Source: Nematostella vectensis
Lineage: Eukaryota > Cnidaria > Anthozoa > Actiniaria > Edwardsiidae
NCBI RefSeq assembly: GCF_932526225.1
Contig: NC_064040.1
Location: 17,035,994-17,099,993 of the forward strand
Reading direction: 5' to 3'
Length of the DNA: 64,000 bases
Positions 30,959 through 44,087 of this stretch are shown piece after piece. The notes under the pieces are model-generated. The model worked only from the letters and a program-made list of their open reading frames with translations, searched no databases and was not told the DNA's origin. Every line of letters starts with the position of its first letter. Within the stretch, counting starts at the first letter, position 1. The translations under genes were made by a program, and so were the position numbers.

Positions 30959-33893
30959 TTATTACAATTATGACTGTTATTATAGATGTGGCCTCAACAA
31001 ACGTCACTGGAAATCATCTAAGACCATCTACGAGTGGTCGTGGTCGCACAAAAAATAATCGATATTCAACCAAGAAAGCATATTATATTTACACTCTACC
31101 GACTCATAGATGCATAATAGGCTAATGAGCAAGAAGGCGTAATATATTTTTAAAAGTGAGCCTTTTTTATTGGGCGCAAGGTGACCATAGCCCCAAGTGT
31201 TACTCAAGCTCTGTGGGCTGGCGGGAAACGCCTTAAAGGTATTCGCCAGTCGAGTATTTAAACAGGAAATTGACTTCTGAGGTAAGCAAGGGCACTAAAG
31301 TGTCATAAATGCCATTTAAGGGGGCGTTGTACTTGTTATTTTGATATAATTCAAAGCTTGTTATGCTCTATACAATGCTAGTTTCTATTTTATTGATTGT
31401 ATTTATAAACATGATATCGTTGCGAAAAGTATTATAAATCTGGCTGGTTGAAAAGTCAAGTGAACCTTTTTGTTCGAGACACGCAAAGTTCCAAGCGCAG
31501 TATTTTGACAGCGCTCACTAGCCGTAGTTCGCCGCTTAACCAAGATTGAATATGCTTGGGATAATTGTTTATAAGAATCTTAATCTTAACAAGAATTTTG
31601 ATGTTTTCAAAAAAGGGAAGCGCACCAATAGAACACTACTTCTAGTGTAAACATTCGTTAAGCCTTGAGCGCTCACAGATCTCTAAGCGCATTATTGAAT
31701 ATCGCAAACATTTATGCTTAGCCGATTCCACTAAGAATATCAGTACATGAGACCCCCTTGAAAGATCGTTCGGTGAAGCAACGTCTATAAAAAATATATA
31801 TACATAAAAAACAATTTCTTTTTCGGCACTCATCATTGATGCCTCAAGCATTTAATCACTTGTAGAAAAGCCTGAAGATTGCACTAAGACCCCATTATCA
31901 CTTTTGTGGAGAAAATGAAACACCAGAGGAAAAAAACGATCAGGACTGAATTCGATTATTTTACTTGAAAACCTGCAATAGGTTCAAGGAGCTTGTCAGA
32001 AAACTGGAAAAGAATGCCATTGAAGGTGAGTAGCACAAAATCCGTCCATAAATTAATAAATAGCCAAATTAATGAATGGTGAAGGTCTAGAAAACAGAGT
32101 ATTTCATTCGAGTGGGCGACGTCGCACAACTTTTGACTTGCACTCTTATCGCATACTAATCTTTCTTTTAATTAAATCGGTAGAATTACTAACCTATTTC
32201 GGTGCGTAACTGAAGAAATATTTTCTAATGTCTTAGCACCAACTATCTGAATTAAAAGCAAACAACTTTTAAGCCCTTATTGTTAATAATCAGAAATCCA
32301 ATGCTAAGTTTGAATATTTAAATGCTGAAATAACAAGCATTTTAAAGCCCTTCTTTGGAATGGCTAAGACATATATCTATCTATTTTTAATGCGTTCACT
32401 TTTTTCTTTGTTTGGGTAGTTACTGTATGTGTTCTAGTTATCATCCATCACTGGGCAATTTATGTCACATAAATAGTAGTATACACACAAAGTGGAAACA
32501 AACGTTCACTGAAAGCGAAAATAAGCACTTCCTAAATATATTTTTATGTGAAAGGATTCCGCCCCTAAAAAAGCATCCCTTCACCACAAGCCTGGGGTCG
32601 AAATAGAGTGGGGCCTGGGTTCGAAATAGAGTGGGGCCTTCCAACTCGAACCCGCTCACCCGAAAATACCGATCACACGAATCCGGATTACTCGAAATTC
32701 ACTTTTACTGCTCAATGCAAAAAGAGTAATCTAGGGGTTTAATTTCCAGTTATTCTCGTCCCTTCCAGACTCGCGTTATTAACGTGGTTGTCTTGGTATA
32801 CTTAGTATATCGATAAGCTCTGTCCTTAAAATAAGTCAATACTGCTCTAAGCCTTCATGTTTTAAAGCCCCGTTAAAAAGGGCCGAGACCGGCCAGAAAT
32901 GATCGTATTTTCTGACGAAGACCGTCAGCCTTATTGGGCTACAGTTTAAAGCGAGATCCGACTTCAAAGCCCCTGCCATCAGTATTAATATGCTTCCTTC
33001 TTTAATTTTTCGCATACTTACACAACATACGATTGACCCATAAACTGCGATCAAACTGCTGTCTATATCCGCTATCTTAGCGTTAAAACCCTTTTCTGAT
33101 TCGCCGTATAGTCCACACCATTTTAGCAAGGTAGAAGTTTTATAAACAAAGCTTACTAGTGACAACTTGAAAGCTTTTGAAAAGATATTTTAGAAGTACT
33201 AACGACGTGTGCCTTCCTGTTTTAAGTCAAGCATACTCCCTATAAATATCCAAGTGCTCAAAGTAAAAGCCAAATTCTCTGCTCGCCCTTTCAGGAGTGG
33301 AACACTAAGCTGCTAAACAGGTAAAGACACATGCTTTTACCAGTTACACCTAGTGGCATACAGAGAATGCAAGCAGACTTCTTTTTGCCTCTGCTCCATT
33401 TAAAGAATATATTATCAATGAGTACTCGACTCTTGCAAAAAAATGTCCTGACAAAGACCATTTATGGACCTAAGAGACAGATCATATAGGAAAAATGAAA
33501 ACATTTATCATTCTTCTCAAATTATGTATGATATCTTCAAGCAAATGGTTTACAAAATCGCGTTCCCAAGGCCAACGTTGTAATTCCTTTATGCCAGCCT
33601 CTCAAAGAGACTGATCTCAGTCACATTACAACGCATGATCCGTATAGATGGAATCAGCATTACTAATGCGTACTGTAAGTTGAGGTAGGCCTTTTTCTGC
33701 CGATGTACTTGTATCAGCTCTCCCCACGCGTGTTCATTATTTCCAGTCTCCTGCGCAGCCGTCCTGAGTGTCGACTGAAGCTGCGCAGGAGGCTAGTGCA
33801 TTTCACGCCCGTACCCAGGATTTTTCTTGAGGGGAGGGGGGGGGGGGGTGCGAAATCCGAAAAAGTGGGCCTAATTTTTCCTGGGGGGAGGGA
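30959..33893. other. Non-coding spacer
   Basis: No gene supported. Holds a 22-bp direct repeat near 32594-32638 and stretches of the aactcgaa-type dispersed repeat (32640-32700) also seen near 10700 and 13850. A short exon-like stretch ends at a good donor near 32023. A G-run lies at 33836-33848. Confidence 0.4.
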
Positions 33894-34190
33894 ATGATGA
33901 TGATGATGTTTTATACATATAACCATATAACTTTACATAACGTTACATAGGTTGTTTGAACCAATAAATTTCTATACTTGCCTTACTTATTATATTTCCT
34001 TTTTTCATTTCCTTATACACATACACCTTTTTTGGCGGATTTAAGAGTAGATGAAAAAGCTGTTCCTTGTTGTAGAATCTAATTTTGTCTTTTTCCAGAA
34101 CATCAAGCATTTCTTTCCTAAGGTTATCATAGATGGGACACCTCAGTAGGAAGTGCCACTCTCTGATAAAAATATGTGACTGAAACACCC
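33894..34190 (-). mobile_element. 5'-truncated non-LTR retrotransposon (LINE) 3' fragment
   Basis: The minus strand encodes E-W-H-F-L-L-R-C-P-I-Y-D-N-L-R-K-E, the Cys-His tail motif found after the reverse transcriptase of many LINEs, then about 50 residues and a stop at 33943. About 35 bases beyond lies a short (ATC)n tail (33894-33908), the kind of microsatellite 3' end seen in CR1-like LINEs. The rest of the element is missing. Confidence 0.65.
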
Positions 34191-36965
34191 CCGAAAGAAC
34201 AAAAAGGGATATTTTTTACGCCTTTGCAGTATCTTCATGGGACGTTTATTGTAGGATATAGCTACATACCAGAGTGATCTAACTATGCTTTATAGTTTTG
34301 TCTACAAATAGCATGTCTATCATGTCTATATCGAATGTTGAATAGTATACTACCTCACTCTTCGGACTAACGCATGCGTGGTGTGCACGATTGAGCGAGG
34401 GTGTTATCATCTGTCTCTGGTTAGCTTTTCACGCATGCGTATTTTGTTTTTTATTAAGGTTCTTCATTGGCGATGTTTGCGTAGTTGTGCGTCACGCTTC
34501 TAGCAAACGACCAGGCTACAAATATTGCGAATATGTTCTGACGCACTAGCGGTTTGTCTACAACACCTGTTCGTTATCTCGCCTTCTGATTGGCTGTTAG
34601 TTATGGTAAATCAGACATACCACGGGATTCGTCATTCACACAATCCTTGCAAGTTCACTTGAAGCAAAAGATACCAAAAAACACTTGACGCAAGTTCGCA
34701 ACCGCAAAAATTTTGGTCATGAGATGACGGATACCATCGTTTAAAATACGTACCACGCAGGAAAACTAAGGGAAAAACATAAGGGAAATAAGTTAATAAA
34801 TGATATACGCAGCTTATGCGATCCGTTCCGGGGCAGTCGCAGCGTAACGCCGCAGTTTTGAAAGTAAAAGGTCTCTAGCAGCGAAGGGTTCTTGATACCA
34901 CCGCAATATCGCGCAAAGACGCGAATCACCGCAACGTCACCCTTACGTATTGCATACTGCAACTCGGTGCCCATTACTCAGTTCCTCCAGATATCTTATG
35001 CATTCTGAAAACAACAAACGGACAACATTTTGGGTAAAGGGCGCAGTAATGTGCAAGAGTCTGACTAATGTGAACATGTCGTGTTGTAGCAAAAGAGATA
35101 TTTTGATTTCTCATGTTCATTTAGGAAAAGCTGGTTTTATTTTTATTATTAAAGATAAGTCAGACGAATTTATCATTTTTTTCAAGTTAATGACAGAAAA
35201 AGTATTTTGTCTGAACGCTTTTTTGTCAAACTACAAGGTCAAACGTTGAACGTAGAAAAAGAAAAAATCATTGAAAAAGAAGAGGTGATAAACAGAAAAT
35301 GAATCGCAAATACATCAATTAGTGTTTCACATCCGACTCGGTACCGCCATGTCACGACTTGTATCATAATCTCATCGTTTCCCCCCCTTTTTCTTTGCAA
35401 ATTCTCATAAAATTGGAGAAGGCAGTATTATCTGCATTTTTGGGCACCCCATAACCTACAAATATGTTTATATTTTTAAGATTCATTAACAATCAAAATA
35501 ATTGGAATACAGGGTAATAGCTAAGGGCACTTTTCGTTTCCAAAGAACATATCTTTATCGTGCGATCTGGTGACGTCATGTCATTAACATCATCTAATGT
35601 CATTCATTATTGTAATATATCTTGTTGGTGACGGCGTTGCCCCGGGGTATTCTATTATGGTTCCATCTCACTATAGAGATAGCCGCTAACCCCGACAAAA
35701 GAGCATATAATCAAGATGTACATATCGCTCCCAGCACTAGCAAAAATCTACCCACATGGAGCAGGCAGGCCGGGTGTGGATAGATCTTCACCACCCAGTA
35801 GTGCCGACACGAGTTTGCTCTTTTAACTTCCTTATTGCATTATCTCGCATTTGCTTTTTCTGATCAAATGATCGAATACGCACCTAAAGGGTGTGACGTT
35901 AAATCTGCAAGTCAGGTAAGAAGTGTCAGAGTATGGAAATTTAGTATCAGATGCAGTCACACGAAAATCCTTTTTTCGTCCAAATGCCCTCGATTTGAGA
36001 TTTCTCCTGAAAGATATCAAGTTGAGAATTTACATGACCTTTTTAGGTCGAAGTGAGCTCATTTTAAACTCTATTTTTTTTTACCACGGCATAGTTTGGT
36101 GGGAATTGAGGGAAACAGAGTTTCTTTTAAACTCCGTCAGTGACTTTATTCTCCAAATTCTTGTATACGCAAATTTCAAAATCATTTTCTAACCTCTGTT
36201 TTGTATTGATTGCGTGAAAATTTATAGAGCTCTAGTTACTGTAGAAGATAAAAGACTGTCAAGCTCACGTTATTAAGTGTTTGGAGTACCTCAGAGGCAA
36301 ATAGCCTATCAAAAAGAAAACATTTATCTCAGGGCAAAAATTCCGTGTATAATCTCCAATAATATTATTCTGGAGTATTCAATCATTTCCCAAAATCTTG
36401 ACATTTCATAAGGCGGACTTTTCCTTACAAATCGCTTTTCTGGCAAAGAATACTTAAACGAGTTATCGGCAGATGGCGATGATCGTCATAGATATTGAAA
36501 TGGATATTTGACTTTTTACTCACGGTGGTGCGTTATGCTAGGAAACACACACGGAATAGCATGTGTTCGCAGTTCGAATCATTTTTTCCCGCCAAAGCAA
36601 GAGAGCATGAATATTCGAACCAAACAAAGCTCTTTTCATGTAGGGGGTCTAGAATTACTGTGTAGCTTTATTCAACATAATCTTCTTTTTTTTTGTTAAG
36701 CTAATACCTAAAGTAAAGTACGTGATTATTACTTATTTCTTGTGAGAAATGCGGTACATTAATTTTGTTCAGTCACATGACGACGTTAAAACGTGTTCCC
36801 TATAGATCATCTTGAATAAAAAAAACTTCTTATAGACGTAATCATAAGTGCATGTACGGAGCCATCGATGTCAGAATATCCATTTCTAATGTGGAGCTTT
36901 TAATTTGCCACAGCTTTATCTTTTCACCCGGTCGTGTAAGGTATACCACATACTCCTCTCTTCGC
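34191..36965. other. Non-coding spacer
   Basis: Contains the motif acgcatgcgt near 34371 and 34432 and a CRE-like tgacgtca at 35571. Open frames here lack motifs. Confidence 0.35.
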
Positions 36966-37216
36966 CCAGATCGGCGAATCAAAATGTCTTTCTCACAGAT
37001 CGGCAAATCAAAATGTCTTTCTCACAGATCAGCCAATCAAAATGTCTTTCTCACAGATCGGCGAATCAAAATGTTTTCTCACAGATCGGCCAGTCAAAAT
37101 GTCTTTCTAACAGACCGGCCGATCAGAATGTCTTTCTCACAGATCGGCCAATCAAAATGTCTTTCTCACAGGTCGGCCAATCAAAGTGTATTTCGCCCAG
37201 ATTGACCAATCAGAAT
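36966..37216. repeat. 29-bp minisatellite (about 8 units)
   Basis: The unit is agatcggccaatcaaaatgt plus ctttctcac. It is AT-biased and degenerate at both ends. Confidence 0.92.
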
Positions 37217-39198
37217 GCTTACCTGGTTGAAATCTTTCCTCGGGATGACTTTTCAGGATCATTCACACACAGAATGGATAGACATTCAATCGCGCTTTAA
37301 ATGTCTAAAACCTTGAATTTGGTGTTTACTGACACCGTTGACTTTTGAGCAAATCTATTAATTCTGCTTTCTATTTAAAAAACTTTTACATGTTAAGCGG
37401 CCGCAGTGGGCGGTACAGAACTTTTATGACTCGTTCATTATCATCTCTATTTCCAACTCGCCGCATTTTCTATACCTGCAGTAGGCATGAACATACTTGT
37501 AACATTACAAACGCGCTCTACATCTAATGCGTTATACAAAACAATTAGTGTACTCATATCATCTCTCGATATAAAAAGGAACTGGGGAGATGCAATATGG
37601 CTTTCATTCGTCTAAGTTGATATCTGCCATGGGCTTTTAGGAAAGAGTCCTTGTTAGACTTATGAATATCTATCTATTGATAGCGAAGTTAGACATCGCA
37701 AATCGTTTAATATATCTTGTCATTTCGCGCGGGGCGGTCTCAGGATTCGTGACACTTTCAAGTAGCTACAACACCTGATGCAAGTGCTGGTAATAAAATT
37801 CAAAAAATAAAAAATATATATATTGGAAAAACGGACCCTTCGTTGACATGACGCGGAGTTTTTTTTTTTATTAGATATGACTTGCCAATTACATATATGG
37901 CTTTGTATTCCATTTTCAACTCCGTGCGGATAACATAATTTAGAAAATAGCCGTTTATTTGCATAAAATGAATTATCAACATGGCTTGTTGTTTGACCAA
38001 AGAGGGCAATTCTGACACTAATGTCATTCATTTAAACAAGTCTTTTTACACGATTCAAACTATACCAAGGATTAAATCGAGCGATTGACTCATAGTCCAT
38101 TTTTGCGTCATACAAGGTGGCCAACGGTTTGTTGTATAGCATTTATCGCTAGGTTCTGTGTTATTGCAGTTCGATGGTCAAAATGCCTGTTACGCAAGCA
38201 TAGGGAGCTTTATATCCATCTTGAATATGTCAATATTCGGCGAACGCTCAACGTAGATGCGAACATCACAGATGTCATCTTATAAGCATAAATAGTGATT
38301 CTAATTCCCTTTCACAGTAGTGGTATAGAATATGAAAGCTTCAAATGAAGGGGATTTGAAAATCACAGTCGAAGCGAGAACTGAAATATGAACAGATTGG
38401 GGTTTTTATTCATAATTTCCATAACATCCGATGTACCCAGGATGTCCTGAAATGCGAAGCCACCGGAGCTGGTTGTCAAAGGTAGAGATAATCTATATTT
38501 ATGCAACACATAGAAGCCGAGAGAAACAAGAAAGAACACGGTTAAAATGAACAGTCGATAACCTTTCTACGCAAGCTGTGTTGAACTGTCAGGATTTGTT
38601 TGCAGAAGCCCGTATCGTGAACGCATATTTTTTTGTTCTTTTAGATGTCATCTCTTCGCCAAGAGTAGAGATTAATCCGCATGAGAATTCCATTTTCTCG
38701 CCTGGTAAAGAGGAAAAGTGGGAAGACAAGAAAGCGACTCAATACGTCAACGTTTACAAGAAATCCCTGTCATTCAACAACGCCGTCGACATTTTACGGA
38801 ACTGGTCCTACCTTCTCTCGGAGTTTGCTTTTTATAATCAACGGCAGGAGGCGAGGGACGAATCAAAGAAGTGTGAATCAACGCAGTCTAATCATACGAG
38901 GAAGTTTATTGTTTGAACTAATTTTCGTGTAATAATTGCTTGGGGATTCAAAAGCCGGATAAGCGGGAATAGGGTCGACAATACAAAATTTCATATCACC
39001 TGAAAAAGCAAATTTGTGTTCTAATTTGGGAAAAAGAAGGAAGTCACAGAATTGTAGCCTTCATCTTGTTGTGTTGGTTCCGGAATATTTGGTATTTTTT
39101 TTTTAAAAAAAAGGAACGCATCTAGTAATTCCTCGGAGGCAAATTAAGTAACTATCGAATGGAAGAGTGTCTAGAGGGTAGTCGATACGCGCTTCAAT
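37217..39198. other. Upstream region of the GPCR gene
   Basis: No recognisable gene. A plus-strand frame at 38578-38916 has no domain and no strong start. No promoter motif can be assigned confidently. Confidence 0.35.
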
Positions 39199-40272
39199 AT
39201 GACTAGAAACCATAGTGCTCTTGCCGCGCAAGGGAACTTAACCTCCGTCGTTGGTATGGAAACGTATATGCAGGTCGAACTGGCGTCTGCGGCAATTCTG
39301 ATTTTTCTATGCCCCGTTACCATCGCTGCGAATTCACTACTTCTCACAGCTATCTATCGGGACCCATTAAGAATCTTCAGAACCCCTACAACGTTTTTCA
39401 TCATCGGTCTAGCGTGTTCTGATTTGGTGACCGCAGTCGCGGTAGAACCATTTTTTGCGATGAATTACATAGCGCATTACATTGAGTGTGGGCCTGTTAT
39501 TGACTGCGAGCCCTCGAAAGTCTTCCTAGTTCTGCATAGAGTGGGAGGAATCATTTCTACTATCGCGATTAGTACGTCATTTCTGGTCGTGCTCGCGCTG
39601 TCAGTCTCCCAGTACATCGCAGTCACATATCCCCACAAGTACAAAGACTTGATCACCCGCAGTCGAGTTGTTTGGTGCGTCGCGTTCAGCTATATCTACT
39701 TTATTGCATTTAGCTTGCTTCAATTCACTGGTTTAGACACCTATACTTATCTACAAATCGACCTGGTTCTACATCCTACGCTCATCTCTATCGTGTTGGC
39801 AGTAGTCCATTCGTTACTGTACATGTCATTCCGTCGTCATCTCAACCGTAGGAATACGCTAAAGCGCCGAAGCACTCCACATAAACGCGAGAAATCCGAC
39901 AGGCGCTTAAACCGCGAGAAAACCCGCCAAAGTGACCGCCAGTTTACAATAGTGACGTTCTACCTAGCAGGGATCCTGCTGGCTTCAGCATCGCTACATA
40001 CGATCATACTCTACGTGTATTTCTACCACAAGGAAAGATCTCATCAAGCAAACGTGGATATCCATATCTGTTTACGGATTAGCGATCTGTTGTTGTTCCT
40101 AAAAGTCATGCTAGATCCATTTATCTATGCCTGGAGGTTACCGGCTTATAGAAAAGCACTCAAAATCACTCTGATCTCCACTCAGCAGCGGCTCAGGCCA
40201 CACAAATACAAAACCGATGGACTGTCAACGGTACACGAAAGCAAAAAAATCATGGACTCAGCCTTGAATTAA
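39199..40272 (+). CDS. Class A (rhodopsin-like) G protein-coupled receptor, single exon
   Basis: 357 residues. Seven hydrophobic segments lie near residues 27-52, 63-88, 107-140, 155-177, 186-209, 249-274 and 289-312. N-glycosylation sites N-H-S and N-L-T sit at the N-terminus. Family marks: A-N-S-L-L-L in TM1, L-A-C-S-D-L in TM2, S-Q-Y-I-A-V in place of DRY at the end of TM3, a very basic third loop, and D-P-F-I-Y-A-W-R (DPxxY) in TM7 followed by a helix-8 segment. The second extracellular loop is short and has no cysteine, so the usual TM3 disulphide is absent. Absence of that bond together with D-P-x-I-Y-A recalls the melanocortin/cannabinoid/adenosine-like group, but the ligand cannot be told. 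Start chosen as the first ATG of the frame. Confidence 0.93.
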   Translation: MTRNHSALAAQGNLTSVVGMETYMQVELASAAILIFLCPVTIAANSLLLTAIYRDPLRIFRTPTTFFIIGLACSDLVTAVAVEPFFAMNYIAHYIECGPVIDCEPSKVFLVLHRVGGIISTIAISTSFLVVLALSVSQYIAVTYPHKYKDLITRSRVVWCVAFSYIYFIAFSLLQFTGLDTYTYLQIDLVLHPTLISIVLAVVHSLLYMSFRRHLNRRNTLKRRSTPHKREKSDRRLNREKTRQSDRQFTIVTFYLAGILLASASLHTIILYVYFYHKERSHQANVDIHICLRISDLLLFLKVMLDPFIYAWRLPAYRKALKITLISTQQRLRPHKYKTDGLSTVHESKKIMDSALN

Positions 40273-43200
40273 AGGGAAAGGTGTGCAAATCAAGCGTTGT
40301 TTCGTGTTTTTTTAGAGAAATTCTAAAATAACAAACAAGCCTATTTTTAATTATAACAGTAAAAACAACAAATGGCGACACTTTGTTGAAAACTTTGTTT
40401 ATATATTGTATCAAGGTCGAATACCACTCTTGCTGAAATCACATATCCGCCACTCATACTTGTGCTCTGTACATACCGAAATACCATAGCACTGTTTTAA
40501 TATCTTATCAGCTCAGATCCTCATTAGTGAAATACAATATAAGTAATGGTTGTATAAAGGCACGATAACTCTCAAAGATTTTAGAACGGCTATGGAAACA
40601 CCAAACTTTGACGTTGGCATTGAAAAATATGTCAATTTTGGACGGCTGGAATAATCAAAACAAGAACGCATAAGAAATATTTATGAATTTTTTTATTGAG
40701 TGGCATAGCCATTTGAAAACCAATCGATAGTCATTCATTACAATCATAGATGATGAATATACACAGCTGATAAACAATTGATAACATTATCATCGTGATT
40801 ATCAAGTTTGTGATTGATATCACTTTTTTCCAGTTACAATTGATAAAAGTGCCTGTCTATAAATCACTGATTGTTCTGAGTACCATCAATTCTATCAACA
40901 GTTCAACTGGAAAATAATCCGTTTCTTATAAATCGAACGCTGCAAATGAGGACATTTGAGCGGAGATCCTTTTCACGAGTGATGAAAAAGAAATCGACGC
41001 TATCGCGTTTAATCTAATTGGGGAAATACGATAAGCAGATGGACAGCGCAACAAGCTTTTTCTTAGGAATTTGTAAGGTTGTCGGTATTACTCAGGGATT
41101 TGTAAGGTTGTCGGTATTGCGTCAAGCCCTCTTGCTAAGTGAATCTCCTCTTGAGCGCGTTATCAAGTCAAACTGATTGGCTTATTTGGAGTAGGCTGGG
41201 AACATTTTAGTGACCTAAGTGTATCAATTATAATAAACCACATTCTAAGTGAATAAAAACACATGCTTTCCAGTGTTTTGTCCTGTAGGAATCATTATAT
41301 GCTTGCAGACCATAAGTTTTGAAGGGGTAGGTGGGTAGGTGGGGGGGGGGGGGGGGGGGGTGAGGGTGATAAGGCGGCGAAGAGAAGGTATAGCATAAAA
41401 TGCTGTCAATTTGGACACCCCTCTGTAACAGACCCGGCCAAGTTTAGATTGTCCTCTCATTAGAAAAGCAATGCACGCCACACGTCCCACGTGAATCGTA
41501 TACACACGGCAAATTTCTGTCGATATCAACACAAACGTGTGCTGCCCACCAAGCAAAGTCTTCAGTGCTTAGGATATCCATGCTTTGATTCTGGCAGGCT
41601 TACCACAATAATGTGATTCTCTGCCCACTTCCGCTAAATTGAAGTAATTGTAACACAATTTTGGTCGTGGTCGTTTAACGGAGGACCGATCTCGAAATGG
41701 CCGCTAATGTAGCGTGGTCGCTTATCAATATGAGGTACCACTGTATACTCATTATGTTTTTTGGTAGATTTAAAGTCCGTATAACCTTTCTAAATTGCAA
41801 GATTTGGTCGATTCTTTATATTTTCACATATAATTCTCTGCTTTAAATGGTTTTCGTCTCATTGTAGGTGGAAGAGCCAAACTCTTCGTCCATATTTTGT
41901 GGTATTGCCGTCTCAGAATTTTAACGGATTTAGGGAAAATGTGTTGTTTTAAAGTCCCCGCCAAAACTTGGAATTCTACCCTCGATTCAATCTTCTTGCG
42001 TGCGGCCAAGAAAAATGTCAAAGCTCTTTAGAAAATTCAAATTTCCATCAAATTCCCTTCCCTTATTGGCTAGATTGCTGTTAGAAATTTTACTGATTAG
42101 GTCTATTTTTAGTCTTTGCATCGTCTGATATATACCTATTTCAATTGACGGCTTTTTACATATGATACCTGCGCACCACCCCCCCCCCCCCCCCCCCCCC
42201 ACCCTCTCGGCCAATCCTGGTAACGCGCTTGGTGGGGAGATGCCATTAATCCATAGTAACCATAGTAACGACGTGATTTTTCTCAAGGGATTTAGACCGC
42301 TGATTAATGGACACCCTTTTACCCATTAGGATAGATAAAGCGGTATCGGCCTTTCATCACTGCAAATAACTTAAAATCCTTTAATCCCTCGTTAACGTGA
42401 AGGAAAATATCCAAGTCATAAATATCAAGGCACATTTTGCCAGATTTGTAGACAATGCATGTAACCGCAGTTATCATTACCATCGACATATGATATGTCG
42501 ATGCTGTGATATTATTTGCCAAGATATCATCAATTTAATAGCAATGTTCAATGTTGTTGCTTTAATTCCATTTCGGTAGACAAAGCTTGGGAAAAAAACA
42601 ATACGAGTAAGGGACGAGTCATTATTTAGCAGGGTGGGGGGAGGGCTCTGTTTTTTTGGGGGGGGAAATGGCCCAAATTTTTTATTTTTTTCACCAAATA
42701 TTTTGTGTGGAATATTTCTTTGCTCCATCACATAAGCCTCAACATGGAACCCATTAATTTGCACAGTTGTGTCATTTAAGGATACCGTAGACCCAAGCGG
42801 TAATTACCCCGATCGTCCCGGGGAAATCGCTCGCGCTCGCGTCGGATTAAAGCAAATGCCAACAAACTATATATCCGTTTAAAGCTTAATTATTGTACTT
42901 ACTTCCTTTTTTATACGCGCTTAGTTTTGATTGCTTTTGCCTGGTCCGAAGTGCGAAATCGACCACTTTTAAACATGCGAATTATTTATACACACCAAAA
43001 GCGCGTAACCTCCCGGGATCTGCTTTTTTATCTTTTGTCATGTACTGAACTGACAAACCGTGTCTACATTTGACGTCACACAGCTTCGTTGATTAATAAT
43101 CAAGGGTCAAAGTTAGGCGTGGAATAATTGTGATTCTTTGGCTACAACGCGCTAATTAAGTCCGTAGCAAAAAAAAGCTGTTGATTATCTGCGGCACGGT

Positions 43201-44087
43201 GTGACAGAACAATATCTATACTAGACGCTTGCCAAGTTGCGCAAGAATCGGGCGGTTAGAAGTGTACCTTTAATTCACATATTTAGAGTAAGATGGGGTG
43301 AAATTTGATTGCGAGATATCGGGGATTGAAGTTGTGTAAACATTAGAGGCAGCGTGACAGTAATGACAGACGAAGAGCAAATAGAGCCGCGTATGGCAAC
43401 CAATCACATTGCACGCTTTACACGCAGCGGGAAAACTCTTAGGCGCTCAAATGTCATAGCGCTAGTCGTGCAAGTGAAGGAAGATGTCTTGACCGAAGCG
43501 AGCTTGCACCGAAGAAAAGAAGAGCGCAAAAAACTTTAAAAAGACCGCGAACGGAGGCAGCTCTATGTTTTGGGCTTTCTCCCTCGCTTAGCTTTCTTCG
43601 AAGGAAGGCAAAGATTCTTACTTAATCTTGGCGTAGTTTACAACTATGCAAAATTTAGAGTAAACGCAATTTTAAAACATGTATAATTACTTAGCATCAT
43701 ATTCTAAAACTCATCGTCTGATAAATGCTGCAGAAGGGGCATGGAGTGGGGTCTATTACAATAGGGTCCAATTTTCTTTATGTGACTGATGAGTCATGGC
43801 CGAGAGTTAGGTGACTCTTTTCATCACCATCGTCATCTTAAGGCCCATAAAAGGCGCGCATCCCCCCTTTGCGGTCAAAAATTGGGAATTTTCAAATACT
43901 ATGCTTTTTCAATATGAGACCAATGACTACGCAGCCTTTCCCCATCAGCTAATCCTGGGTACGCGCCTGCATGTGTTCGAGAAAAGAAAGAGGAAGGGGC
44001 CAAGAAGGCTGAGAGAGAAGGAAAAGCTTGGAAAAGTATGACAACTATGACTTGGTACACGCTACGCAGGAACGCAGGGTCAGGCAG
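40273..44087. other. Non-coding spacer
   Basis: AT-rich. Holds homopolymer G (41341-41360) and C (42180-42200) runs, a perfect 11-bp inverted repeat around one base at 42481-42503, and a CRE-like tgacgtca at 43071. No gene is supported; the GPCR poly(A) signal was not found near its stop. Confidence 0.4.

Noticed and set aside
34741-34974. Minus-strand ORF starting M-G-T-E-L-Q-Y-A-I-R
   Set aside because: A donor-like gtaagg lies 10 codons in, but no partner exon or motif was found.
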